A stretch of 64,000 bases of DNA, taken from contig VWPU01006301.1 of the NCBI GenBank assembly GCA_013398955.1, positions 1 to 64,000 on the forward strand. The letters run 5' to 3'. The translations under genes were made by a program, and so were the position numbers. Of this stretch, positions 47,511 to 60,130 are shown piece by piece. The notes under the pieces are model-generated. The model saw only the letters and a list, made by a program, of their open reading frames with translations, ran no database searches and had not been told where the DNA came from. The stretch comes from Callaeas wilsoni. Taxonomy: Eukaryota > Chordata > Aves > Passeriformes > Callaeidae. Numbering within the stretch: position 1 is the stretch's first letter; each line of letters opens with the position of its first letter.

Positions 47511-50500
47511 TGGTAATGGGTAAACTAGGGTATATTGATTCAAAGGTGAATTCCGAGTACTCAAAACTGTGTTTTAATAACTTGGATAAATTCACATGAA
47601 ACAATGGTTTCTCAGCGTATTGAGAACTCAGTCATGTAACAAACAGGGTTGTTTTCTGTTATAAGTAATAACTAGTGACTGTTAGGACCATTTTTTTCCT
47701 ATCACCAATGGACTCAAGACACACGGTTTGGATCCAGTTCCAAACAATCCGCAAATTCAGGGAGCTTGGATCTAAGATTTGATTTCAATTCAACCCCTTC
47801 TTTTTTATTTCCTTATGTTTTGGCCTATCTTTAAGCATTACTAGGGCCAGAACAACTGTTTCCAGGATCCATTTCAAAAGGAAGCCCTCAAGCTGCTAAG
47901 AAAGGGGTTTGCCATTAAATTACCTCCTCATCTTCCAGTTTTACTGCTGAATAAAATCTGGACAGCTGTTAGCAGCTTTTTCAGAGACTTGATTTGTAGA
48001 GTTACAAACTGAACAACATGTAGCTTGTACATAACTGTTATATCTGAATGCCTGTCAGACGTGGTTCTTATTCAATACTGTTAGCCATCAAAAACTAGAG
48101 AGAGGTCTTCCTTCCTCAGCATGAGGAAACTTGTTTTGCTTTTCTGAATTTGTTGGATCAAAAAGCCTGGCCAGCAACTGCAGAAACTTAACTCTCCAAG
48201 AATGGTGAAAATCATCTACTTATTACTTTGTAATTATCGGAAAGTTTTGGATGAAAATGCCTAGAGTCCACTATCCACATTTCACCCTGGCTGACAAAGC
48301 TGGCAGATGACCCAGCACCAAGAACAAAAGAGTAGGAAATTATTTGGAAACATGCTAAATCTGGAAGACAATCCTTTGAAACTGCAAAGGAGCCTCTGAT
48401 TAAGTGCTCACTCAGAGTATTTGTGATTGATTCAGAATAGAAGAAATGGAGCAAAAAGCCTACTCATTTGGGACTTGGAGCTGAACTGAACCCAGAGTAG
48501 GGAATTGTCCTCATCCCGAGGGTGCCTTAGCAAGGCTGGATCTGTGAGGGCAAAGGGGAATAGGGAACCCAAATAAATAAAAGTTCCACTTTTCAAAGAG
48601 AAACAAGGGATTTAATCTTACTTTTTAAAATTACCTCAAGTTTATATCCTTGCACCTCTGGATTAAGGTCTCAGAACCATGGACCAATACAGCTACACAG
48701 GGGTTCACATTACTCACATCCCACAGTAACCTACTGAGAGCAGTACGTGGATGTCTTGGAGCTGAACTTAAAATTGATTCAAGACCTTGATTCTGGAAAA
48801 GTCCTTGATCATATCCTGGGGTTCACAGAGGAGGGACGAAGTTTTCCCTTCCTCTCCACTCCTGAATGAGTTACACCTTTGCTCTCCATTTCCTCTCTTT
48901 CAGATGACAGGGACAGCAACTTGAAAAGCAAGGAGCACTGTAAGTGATAATCTGGAATCTCCTTCCCAGTTCCAGAGGCGGGGTAGGATGCACAACATCC
49001 TTAGGAACATTAGGAACCAGATATTCATGCATACACAGCAGCACACACTACACTATCTCATTTAAAGAAATGTTCACACTTCTTTGCAAACAATTTAGGC
49101 ATCTTATTAAATGAATTCAAATTGTTGCTAAGTTATGAATAAACTGAGAGTAACTTAAGACTCTCAGAAATCTCAGCTGAAAATAAAACCTAATTTCTGT
49201 CCCTAACTTACTTTCCTACTTCAGTAATAACTAAACCAGGGTTAAAAATGCCATTTTTCCCTAAAGGATTAAGAGGTTTGTTTTTTTTTTTAATAAGGAA
49301 ATAAATAAAAAATCCATCATTTCAGAATTTAATTGGCTGGTGTCTCCCCATGACAAAGTAGAAACACATTCATGACATGACATGCATTTATCTTTAAATC
49401 ATTCACTTGCAGTCAGTGCCATGGAATATGGATCTCATTGAGCAGGGTGGAAAACAACCCAAGTATCTTTTGGAAAGAATAATTTCATTACAATTACGAG
49501 TTTTCAAAAAGGCCTGAAATCTGATGATTTCCGAGCAACAGGGCACTAAAGCATTTCCCTCCAGGGAACTAGCTTTTGTTTAGGGACATTCCGGGAAAAC
49601 AGTCTGGACAGATATATTTTGTTGGCTGTAGCTTTTTTGCAGACTTGGTTCTGAATGCCATTAATTAACTGAAGAGGCCCCAAAAGAGAGCCTATTCCAC
49701 ATGAAAGCACCAGCACACCAGAAGACTCAGAGCTCCATGATGAAATTGCCTTTCTATCCTGTTCTGTTTTGCACCTTCCATATCCACCAAATTTCACTGC
49801 TGTACAGGACAAGAGATCTTTCCTAAATGAACTCAAACCTTGTATTTTGCTCTATTTTTGCTTCCTACTCAACCACACTGAGTCAATCACCTCGCTGTGG
49901 CCTTTGGTAACCACATCCATCATAAGAGCTTCCTTCTACTCACAACACTTGTTTCTCAGAGGTTGTCTGCAAGGGAAAGCAAACAGTTCCTCAGACCTAT
50001 TTTAAACCCAAGTGACCCTTCCAGAGAACATGCCAAACTTTCTGCACCTCACTATTGAAAAGGGCCCTGGAGGCTGCAGCATCATTTCTTGCTTTTCAGT
50101 TTAACCAAACCGAATTACCAGGACTAAAGCTAAGAAGTTTCTTCTTTGCTGCCATTTAACCTAGTTACTGCACAGAAGCCACTGATGCTGCTTATCTCTT
50201 CTATAGTTTTACATTTCCTTCCCTATTTCTTTGGAACTAAGCACACAATCAATTGCAAACTCACAGATGCAGATTACCAGTTCAAAGACAACACTCTAGA
50301 AACAAGAGCAAAACACCCCAACAACCAAAAAAAGGAATACCTGTACTGTTGGTCACAACCAAACCTCACTACCCTTTCAAAATACAAGTATCTTACTTCC
50401 AAAGGTGTTAGTGAGCTGACCCTAACTCATCATTAGCTGATTTATGGGCTGCATCTGCTCCAGCAGACCAAGCGCAAGTTTGCAAACACCAGTGTGCACC

Positions 50501-51490
50501 AGACTCCTGCTTTCCCCAGGCCGTGTTTCGTTTCACATGGTGGCGGTTTCTCTTTGCCCGGGCAGCACAATGGGCTCTCTGTACAGCCAATGCACTCCGT
50601 TTTTCTGGAAATCGCCATGTCTCCAATAATTTGGGGGAGGGGGGGAAGCAACAGCTGAAATACAGATGACTTGAGTATTTTGCTAACAAAGAAAGATTGT
50701 TGGAGGCTAAGTGAGACTGATCCTTCCTAGAAAGAGCTCTGAACAAATAAGTACTGCACAGTTAAGTACTAGATTAGGATTCAAATGAGAATTTCTGCAT
50801 AGATCATAAATCAAACCTCACAGTGGAAGGAGTTCATAAAAAAGCAAAGCAGATGTGCAATCTCTGCCTAAGTGTTCTGTTATTTCCCTTCTAAGATAAG
50901 GGGTTTCTGGTTTAAGGGTTTAAATTTAAGTAAAATTTGGAGTTATCCTTAAGATCATGCCAGCTTTATGAAAGGCAGTGAACAGGAAAATGGGGGATAA
51001 CATCTTAGATTTACCCCTTTCTATAGGCTGCAGCCACTTCTTAGTCACAGTCTGCAGCCCCAATCTCCACTTGCTCCAGGCAGCCCAGATGAATTCCACC
51101 AGTGCACATTTGCCTGAATTTCATGCACCTAACACCAATATCAACCCTGAGTGCACCGACATGTGAGAGGGGTGCATGTCCGACCTGGAACAGATTCAAA
51201 TCCACACATGAGTTCTCCACGGCAGAGGCACATGCCTGGTGTTAGGGGATGATGTAACAAGAGGCTGTAGCCTAAGGCTGCACCCAGGGAACATGCTTTA
51301 GGCCTCAGCCACAAGCACATTTCTTAGCAGTCTGGGCATAACAACTAAAGCTCTTTTAAGAGCTCATCAGCCATCCTTTTATCCCTAGGTAAGAGGAGCT
51401 TTGAGCCCAGGAGCAAGAGCTCCCAGTCTGCAGAAAACTATACTGTTTCTTAGAGAACAGTATGTAAATAAAGCTAAAGGTGAAAGAGAA
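47511..51490. other. Noncoding stretch, no gene recognised
   Basis: About 4 kb. At 47720-47790, TTTGGATCCAGTTCCAAAC and a later CTTGGATCTAAGATTTGAT faintly resemble an old 'tttggatccaaac' repeat phrase, too weak to call. The splice-flanked segment 48904-48939 is listed separately. A G-rich run at about 50633-50646 (GGGGGAGGGGGGG) could form a G-quadruplex. Frames over 50408-50746 and 50146-50436 have no known domain. Confidence 0.55.
48904..48939 (+). other. Weak candidate microexon (36 nt)
   Basis: A very good acceptor (CTCCATTTCCTCTCTTTCAG) ends at 48903, and a CACT/GTAAGT donor begins at 48940. The segment is open in only one frame, with two leading bases and one trailing base, giving a charged stretch DRDSNLKSKEH. 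The phase agrees with the 44817-44855 segment, 4 kb upstream. The splice motifs are among the best in the window, but I recognise no protein. Confidence 0.2.
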
Positions 51491-51551
51491 ATACATATAT
51501 GTGTGTGTGTATCTATATATAAGGTTATAGATGTATATATATAGATATATG
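51491..51551. repeat. TA/TG microsatellite
   Basis: Mixed ATATAT, GTGTGTGTGT and TATATATAGATATAT units for about 60 bases. Confidence 0.9.
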
Positions 51552-54500
51552 AGCTGTTTGCTTGGGGTTTCTTTTTAACAAGATTTAATTACACAAACCC
51601 AGCACCACAATCTGCATATTAGACTTCAGTCTCCCAAATCACAGGTCTCTGATGTAAAGTGAACATGAAATGTCCCTTAGCTCTAGCAGTCCCAAGTTCT
51701 CCTCTTTAGGCTTCCAGACTCAAGAGGGCATGTTTGTCCCACATACTTCAGCAGATCTCCTTTCCAGCTGCCAGGCAACAGTGCTGGGACCAGGTACCAG
51801 TGCAGTCCCAGTGAAGATTGCCTTCAGATATGCACTTGCTGCACTAGATATGGAAAACATGAGCTTTCTCTTATGTCCACCAATAAATAGGTGGGAGACT
51901 TTTTCTTCCAAAAATCAGAACATCGTTATGCTGAGGTGGCAAAGTTGCTTCTGTGAATCAAGCCTGGTCACCTTGTGCATAAACAGAAGAAATGGGTCCC
52001 ATGAACCATTTTCTCAGGAGGCCTGTGTGCAGGGAATGCCTGGAACCTTGCAGCTTTTGAGCAATCAAGATTTTGGGAATGTCTTCCAACCAGATCTTCC
52101 TTCCACTCATGAACTCCAAAAGAGATCCCATGTCCTTTCTCCCTAGACTACATCAGTGAACAGGGAAGTTAAAGCATTTGTCCTCAGCTGATGTCCTTTT
52201 CACAGGGCCCCTTCATTCCCTGGCAACTGAAATCCAGCTGCAAACACGCCACAGCCCCTGCTGAGAGAAGGGGTTTATGAGCACAGGCGCAGGCCTGTTG
52301 TAACATGGCAATACATCACCGAGCCAGCCCAGGATGTGGGCACAGCTCACCCGACTTCCAGCCAAAGTTCTTCTGGATGGAGTGTTCAAACTGCTACGTA
52401 AAAATTACAGCTCCTCTGTTTGGGGCTGTAACTGCCATGCCAGAGCCTTGAACTGACCAGTCTATGAAGTGAGGAACACACCATCAGTGTCCATCCACAA
52501 AAACTGGACTCAAATAACTTCCCTAGTGACAAGGAAGACCTCTGGGGGCAAGAGCTGTCATAGGCTCCAGCCCAGCAAGGTGCTACTCAGCTGCCTTCAT
52601 AAGGACACCCTCCTGTATCATCTGCATCCCCTGGCCTGGTTTCATCTCACAACATGCTCCTGCCTCTCTGCCCAGCAGGAATTCTGCCCCAGAGAATAAG
52701 CACCTTGTGTCTTGAAGCAGAGGTCTTAGGAGATGTTGAGACAGAAAACTGAACAATGGAAGACTGTATGACATACTTATTCACAAAGTAGCCAAATTAA
52801 CATTTCCTGTCCTAAGGAGCACATGTCCTTGCTTGAAACACTGTAATTTGTTCCACATGGCAGTCAGAAAAGTAAACACAGACATAAAAATAGGTAAAAA
52901 TCATTGCTTTAAGACAAGACTTTGAAAATCCATTCACAGAGCCCCTACAGCGGGAGTTTGATGGGGTTTCCATTCTCTTTTTTTTGTGTTCTCCAAATAG
53001 CCACATATGTGGCTGCAACATTTCTGTGGAGACAAATACATCTTTATTTTAGTTACTGGAGTCCTCTCAAAAATGTGCCTATAAATCCTCCAGGAGCAAG
53101 GAGGAGTCACAATGGAAAGACTGATGGATGCGCAGCAGTACCGTGGCTCGCACGGTTCAATTGCCATGACTGTTCCTTTGTGGCCTCGGCGTAGCTGTGT
53201 GTCACCAGGCCTTAAATACACATTTTGAACTGTCATATCCAATATAGTGGGCCCTGGTGGATAGTTAAAGGCAGCAGAAAAAAAATAGAGGAGCATGGAA
53301 ATACGATGTGAAAAGACTCAGTTTTTAAACAAGAGAATAGGAGCTCTTGTTGAACATGGTGCCGGGTGCCCAGGATATTCCACTGGCTTTGAGGAGATAA
53401 AGGATTTAGTAACACAGCCTTTATGGGCTTGCTTAGTAGTGCACTCTGAATGAAGAACCAACGGTATTTGGAGGCTCTCCTTGCTCCTTTTTCTTTGTGT
53501 TCTCAAGACCAGAATATTCTCCAGCAATGCAATTTCCAGCTGACCTATCCTGAGGCCAAATGGAAACAATAGAGAGAGATTAATGGCCCAGGAAACTTTG
53601 AAGAGAACAATAGCACAATCTTGGGATGAACTAGAACACGTGAAATGCAATAATCTTGGAGGGGAGAAGGCAGTTCTGCAAAGAGAAACCTTTTCCACGG
53701 CTTATTCAACAACGAGTATAAAATGAAAACGTGCCTGACTGTTTTGATTTAAAATCTGCTGGCTATAAACAATGATTTTGAAATAACATGAGTCAATATT
53801 ATTTTTCTTAAAATGTGACACAAGCTCTAAAAGCCAAGTTCTCCTCTGGGTGAGGCTGATACCAGTGTGATCAAAAGCAGAATTCATATTGATTGCATTT
53901 GGCACCTAGTGATGCTCACACATGAGACATGGGCAAGAAGAAAAACTCCATGAATGAATGGGCTTGATCTGAAAACAGTAACTAGTTGTTCCAAGAGGAA
54001 ATGTGCTTTTATTATCGGTACAGAATGACTCCATGGTAAATAAATCATTTGTATTGCAACTGAAATATTACTCCATTATACATCAAGGACGTGCGCAACT
54101 TTTCCACTTTTTTTTTGTTTCATTTTGATGGGTTTTTTCCAGCATGTTAAGTAGCTCTCCAAGGACCTACGAACTAGCAACTAGAGGTTAAAAAAATCAA
54201 AACAAAAATATCCTAAACAGTATTCATATTATACAGAAATCTGTCCAAGCCACAATATAACACACAAAAAACTCTTTAACTAATCAGCTTAAATTGTCTT
54301 TCAGTCTCTGTCTTCTATTGCCTTACCCAAAATTGAGCCTTACAAAGAATCTGTGAAGAAAGGTAATCTTTTCAGAAAGCAACCAAAATCTAAGCTCAGG
54401 CTATCCAAGAAACCAAACATTTTCAAGAGTCTGCCAAGCGCTTCCATGACCTCTGGAACAGGTCATGCACAGCTTTCTGTGGCATGGAATCCTGATGGTG

Positions 54501-54608
54501 GATCACTTGGTGTCACTTAATCATTTATGACACATAGCTTCTCTGGTATCTCTCACAAGATCTTCTCATGTGGCTTCTCTGACACCTTTTCAGAGATGCC
54601 ACAGACTT
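51552..54608. other. Noncoding stretch, no gene recognised
   Basis: The plus frame 51670-52146 (158 codons) and the minus frames 52934-53296 (120 codons) and 53318-53698 (126 codons) carry no domain I recognise. No repeat family is evident. Confidence 0.6.
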
Positions 54609-54629
54609 GTCTTTCTTTCTTTCTTTCTC
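54609..54629. repeat. (CTTT)n microsatellite, short
   Basis: About five CTTT units ending CTC. Simple repeat. Confidence 0.9.
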
Positions 54630-57600
54630 AGAGCTGCTTTTCTCTGACGCAAGTAGAAAGACAACAAATTGATATCTCTCTGTCCAGCAGAGCTGGAATC
54701 TACCAAGGGTTCCTAGCAGGAGAATGAGGCTGACACAAAGATCCTAAGTCACACTGCTTCAGAAAAATACATTTAAAAACAGTATATGGGAGGTTTTAGG
54801 CAAGGATTTTCCAGCATGGACAATTATACTAAATGTGCAACAAGGAGAGAAAATCCCAAAGTAATTTTAAGCTCAGATTTAAAATACTCCTGAAAAGAGT
54901 TACCCTTCCACTGCTCCTGTTGTGTTTGCATGGTAGGGTGGAAGGCTTTTATGTACTTTCCTACCAGCCTTGTGTCTATGCTGATAGACTCAAACTGCTC
55001 CTTAGAGCCTTTAAGGAGTCAGTGGGTTGGATAGAGAAATTATCTTTAAGAACTCACTAAGAACAGTGGGCTCCCAAACACAACTTCATTTCTACCATGG
55101 TGTCCTGGACAGCCCTTTGAATTCAACATACAAAAGCTGACTAACAAATGAAATAAAAGGAGCACAATCATTATGTACAGATGATCTGGTATCATCAGTG
55201 ACATATATGCTTTGCCCAGCTGAAAAGGATTTAGAAAATTCTGAAGTGTCCCAGCTGTATCTGCTATTATTTTGATGACCTACTTCCTATTACCAAGCAA
55301 AGATGTAGTGTGGATCAAAACAGAGGAGCTCTCTACATGTCACAGGCAGAGGATGTGATTCTGTTTTCCCTTTTTTTAATCCAGATTAAGTCTCATGGCT
55401 TTTTTTCCTTCCTATGCAAGAAAAAGAAGATCATATTTCCCTTCATGCATCCCAAAATACTTCCACATGCACAATCAGCCACTATAAGCAAAAAATGAAA
55501 AACAGCTGGGGAAAAATTAATCCACCTTGTCAGAGGCATACAAACAAAATTAACGTGAGCATCTACAAAATATCTTGAATGCTTAAACATTCTCCTTACA
55601 TTGGTATGCACTGCATGTAATAGACAACTGTTGAGTGGAGAGATCTGTCCTTTGAAGAATGAACAAGCAGAGTCAGAAGCAAAGGAAGTATCAGAAATGT
55701 TAGAAATGTATCCTGCATCTGTCCACACCACCAAAAGCAGAGATTGTTAATCCACGTTAGAGGTCAGCTGCATGGCAAGGCTGGAAGACATGGATTGGGA
55801 AAGAATCTACTCAGCAGCTGAAACCAGTGTTCCAGTTTACAGTATTTCCAATTTATTAATACGTGGATAAGTTGCATAGTATGGATGAGCAGATAGCTCT
55901 CCTTTTACTGTAACACTTTTAAAGGATGGACAATACTCCCACTGTAGTACAACCCCTAAGGTTCACAAGTCTCATACACTCACTTCAAAGACAGGGAACT
56001 TGATTTCATTCTCCTGTGTTACTTTTAGAACAGATTGTTCATAAAACTGTCCTTTGCAACCATCTCTTCTTTTTAAAGAGAAAAATGTAATGAAGGTTAT
56101 TCCACAGCAAGTTGAGATTTGACTTTACAATCAACCCAGACAAAAGAGCAGGAGAAACACATCTCTTAAGAAGGATAAGAGACCATGGAAAGTAATACAG
56201 CTGTGGTTTCTTTCCTCTTTCTTCATTTCTCATGCACCTTGCTTGCTTGAATAAGTTACAGGGATGAAGCCTCCTTGTGGAAAGATTTTACATTTCTCAT
56301 ACATCTCACTATTCATGCAGAGCGAATGGGGCAGAGAAAGAAAGCAACACCTGGGTTCCTTCAGCTCTCAAATCCCTGCCCTGTTAGTGTTCTCACTCCA
56401 TCAGCCCAGGACACATCAAAAAAGGAACACCTATCACCAGCCACTGCATCTGAGCAGCAGCAACCACAGAGGCAGCTGCAACCCCTGACAATCCAGCACT
56501 GGGCACTGGCTGTACTTTCAGGGTCTGGCACCAGCAGCAGCAAATAAAAAGAAGCTAAATACCAGCAGACAGAGATCACTCTGCAGTTTCGCAGGTACAG
56601 ATGCAGCATATTCCCCAAAACACCCCAGAGAGCTGATGAAGCAGGAGCCAGCGCTGACATTTCCTTGTGGCCTTGGTGAGGGTGGAGTTGTGACTATTAA
56701 ATAGGTACAGCTTCAGTGCATGCCATGATGGAAGGGAAAGGCTGGAAGGGAAAGTGATGAAGGTGGCAACAGGAACCCTTTTACAGTAAGTGGGAAGGTG
56801 GGCTTGACATTTACACTTTAGAAGAATTTAACCAGTTGGTTGCAGAGCCGAGAGGTACTCTGGGTGAAGTGCTAAGGGTACAAACCTAACGTCTAGGCAC
56901 ACCCGTGTCTGATCTGCAGACTGCCTTATCTGGGGACTGTTCCCTGGGCTGCAGAATGTTCCCAGCCCCATCCTGAGCTCTGTGCAAAAGTCCCTCAACT
57001 CAACCAACAAATGCGGGACATGAGCAGACACGAAGCCTCAGCAGCACATAGATCTTCAAGGAGAGAACTTTCAACCAGCACAATGCGGTTACCTCAACAT
57101 ATTTGGCATGAGAAGGAACTGGAGCTGAAGGTGTTTGGTGGTTTTGGAGAAACACATAAGGCCCTGTTTCACCAAATACCTTTTTCTTTTTTTTCATTTA
57201 ATAACAATTTTTTTTCCCTGTTTGGGAATGTTATGCCTGGAATGTACAGATTCCATTAATTTGTTGTCTATTCTATTCTTTGAAATTTCTCCTCCAGCTG
57301 CTTTCTCCAACAGTGGACTTTGCAGACCAACTTTCTCTCCATATGCCTGGTTTTCTCTGTGAGTAAATTTATCTTCTGGCATTCTGTTTAGCAGAAATGC
57401 ATGGTCCTTCCAACATCCACAGTTATACACACTAAAACAATTAAACCTGTTTCTTTTCCAACCTTTTGTTGTGCACTCAACTTGATAACTTACATGCTTG
57501 AAGATCATCTCATCCATACTGGATCTGGATTTCCTGTCCATGTGCAAAAAAAGTAATAAAGTTCAGTGAAGATAGGACACTTGGCCAGAGCCAGAAGTTC

Positions 57601-60044
57601 TGTCTCTTCCATTCTATTCTAGCACAGAAAGCAGAAATAAAGGAACATTGACAAGTAAACTGGAAATCCTGGCTGCTTTGGAACATGTGTTCCCTCCTCA
57701 TTTCTTTATAGTACTTTGGCTTGCTATTCTCTGTCATGTGAGCAGTGTCAAAGAGAGCCAGATCCTTCTTACTTGGACACTGATGGTCTATGTACCAGCC
57801 TTGATCCAACTGCCTTTATGGCCCAAGAGCAACATTTTAATATTTTTTTGTCCCCTTAAGCTTCTTAAAGTTATAGGATAGATTGATACAGAGCCCTAAC
57901 ATTTATACATGCCTTCACTCAAATCTTCCTTTTCTGAGGCTGCCACGAAGTTTGAACACAATCCCAGGCCAACTGTTTCCACATCCAAGCATCCCGCCCT
58001 ACTCTTACGTTTATACTTGCCCTGCTTACTTTGACTTTCTCCTGGCTGATTTCCCAGAATATCCTTTGCCTCTGGAAAGATAATTGCACAAGTGTAAAAT
58101 ACTGTCACCACAAAACTTAGGTATAATATATGCTGTTCTCAATATACCCAAAGGATTGTAAGCCTGTGGGAGAGAAGTGCTAGTTCCTGAAGAGTTAATT
58201 ATCTTTCATGTTCCAGAAATCCAGAGGAGTCCCTCCAAGTTTAGGGTTTAGGATTTTTTTAAACCTGGGGTAAAACATTCAGGTTTTATCTGTCAAGAGA
58301 GAAATAGTGAGTGGGGGTAAAGGGAGTGGTTTTTTGTCCACAAGCAAAAAAAAATAAAAGTACTTTTAAGCAATGTGAGTATTTTCACACCTTTTATTTT
58401 ATTCAATACTTAGTCATCTGCTGAAGAGCAAATGGAAAGTTTTAAGCTGCTGTCTTAAACTGTTTAATCCACATTCACTACACTTTTCTTAACTGTGCCC
58501 TTAATAGAATGAATGTTACCAGCCAAATGCCAGACAATGACACAGCAGAGACTAAAACCTCAGGTCAGTGACCTTTCATGGGCGCCATGAAAAAATTCAG
58601 CCTTCTTTCCAAAATTAGAGGGTGAGGATGATGACAGACAACACAGCCGTGCTGGCAGGGCAGCGTTTGAGCGCTGAAGTTTCAACGTTTCATGGAGGCA
58701 GTACATTACTATCAGCTGCTCACCTCTCTGCTAGCTAGCAGCTGCCAGTTCCTGCTATTTTGGTATCTCACAGGGGCCAGGGACTCACCTCATTTCCCAA
58801 GTCTGCCCCAGTCCTCCTGCTGCTCAACATCTGCCCACTGTCCACTTTAACAGAGTCCTGTGATAAGGGACCACCGAATTACCCTCCCTACCACTTCTTT
58901 GCAGGCAATTGCAAAGCATCCTTCCCATAGAAGTGTTGTTTACATCAAAAAGGCTATTCTTTCCAATTTCTGTCCATTTCTGCTGTTTGATTCAGGCCAC
59001 GTCACACATCTTGGTGACACCAGTATTAGCACATAGTAAATGGATTTTTGCCTTTACCATTAAGGGCAGACTGTATTCTACTGTCTTCACTTTCAATGTT
59101 TTCGTTTTGCATGTGTGGTGGGAAAGAAAACGAAGGGTGGGTCTCTCAGTCAGCAAGGATCCCTGGCACTGGGGGAAATCTGATGGTAGTCCCACAAGGA
59201 TTGTTTGTGTGATCTTGGGATAGGAAGCCAGACGTAGGCGTAATTGCAAGGACAACAGGCAAGGCATGGTAAAAGTTTCATGCTCCGAGCATTTGTTTTC
59301 CCTGTGCCACAGCCCTAGAAATGCACAGGGCTGTCTGAGGGAGGGCATAAGGCACCTAGAGCAGCAGGCCCTGATAGCAGATACTGGGAGGGGAGCTTTG
59401 TGAGAACAGCCATTAGTGCCCTTGGCCTCAGGTCTCCTCCTTTGGTCTCAACTCCATGCAGTTATCATGTCTCTCATTGCAAGAACAGTGTGATCCTGTT
59501 CCCTTTATGGTTTCCAACTCCACCTATAACCCAGAGAGCATTGTGCCAGGTCTGCCCACAACCTCAAGGATACTTAGGTATTTTGCCTTTCTTAAATGTG
59601 AAGTGAGCTGGATCCTTTGAAAAATCTAAGTCTGAATATCTCAGATCTTTGCCTGGACTTTAGGATTTACTAGCTCTTCTGACATTCCCCCAAATTTATG
59701 AGTTCCTCAAGACCTTTCTTACCACTCTGTGTGTTTGTGTCTCCCTGCCTTCAGCTCTGTAAGGCATTCTTCAAAGCTGAGCTTCCTCCTTGCATACACT
59801 TTCATACTCTGGTATTTAAAGGAAAGGATTTCACTTTCACAGCAGAATAATTGCATTAAAAAAAACCTAAAAAGTGCTTTGCTTCAGCAGAAATCCTTAC
59901 TCAGAAATAAAGAGGAACTTCTTATTCAAACAAAAGGTTAAACAAAGAACAGTGATTGCCACACTGCTCAGCAGCAAAAGCACTGATCAAATACGATTGA
60001 ACTCAGTCCAGGATTATATTGATTATAATCGCTTGGTATTCACT
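54630..60044. other. Noncoding stretch, no gene recognised
   Basis: About 5.4 kb. The frames at 57194-57547 (minus, 117 codons), 58992-59348 (minus, 118 codons) and 55393-55734 (minus, 113 codons) show no domains. Several T-rich runs occur near 57180-57215. I recognise no element. Confidence 0.6.
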
Positions 60045-60130
60045 TCGATGAAATTAAAGAGATTGGATTCTACTCTCAATTACACCACAGGTTTCAGTGA
60101 AATCACTTTGAATTCATACTGTTGTCACAG
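60045..60130. repeat. Possible ancient amniote interspersed repeat
   Basis: GATTGGATTCTACTCTCAAT, TACACCACAGGTTTCAGTGA and AATCACTTTGAATTCATACT resemble 'gattctgctctcagttacaccagtgtaaatc...agtaactccattga'. The family is unnamed; the match is weak but of the same kind as at 42990 and 44030. Confidence 0.35.

Noticed and set aside
47346..47564. A 72-codon minus-strand frame as a gene.
   Set aside because: It lies almost entirely inside the CR1 element.
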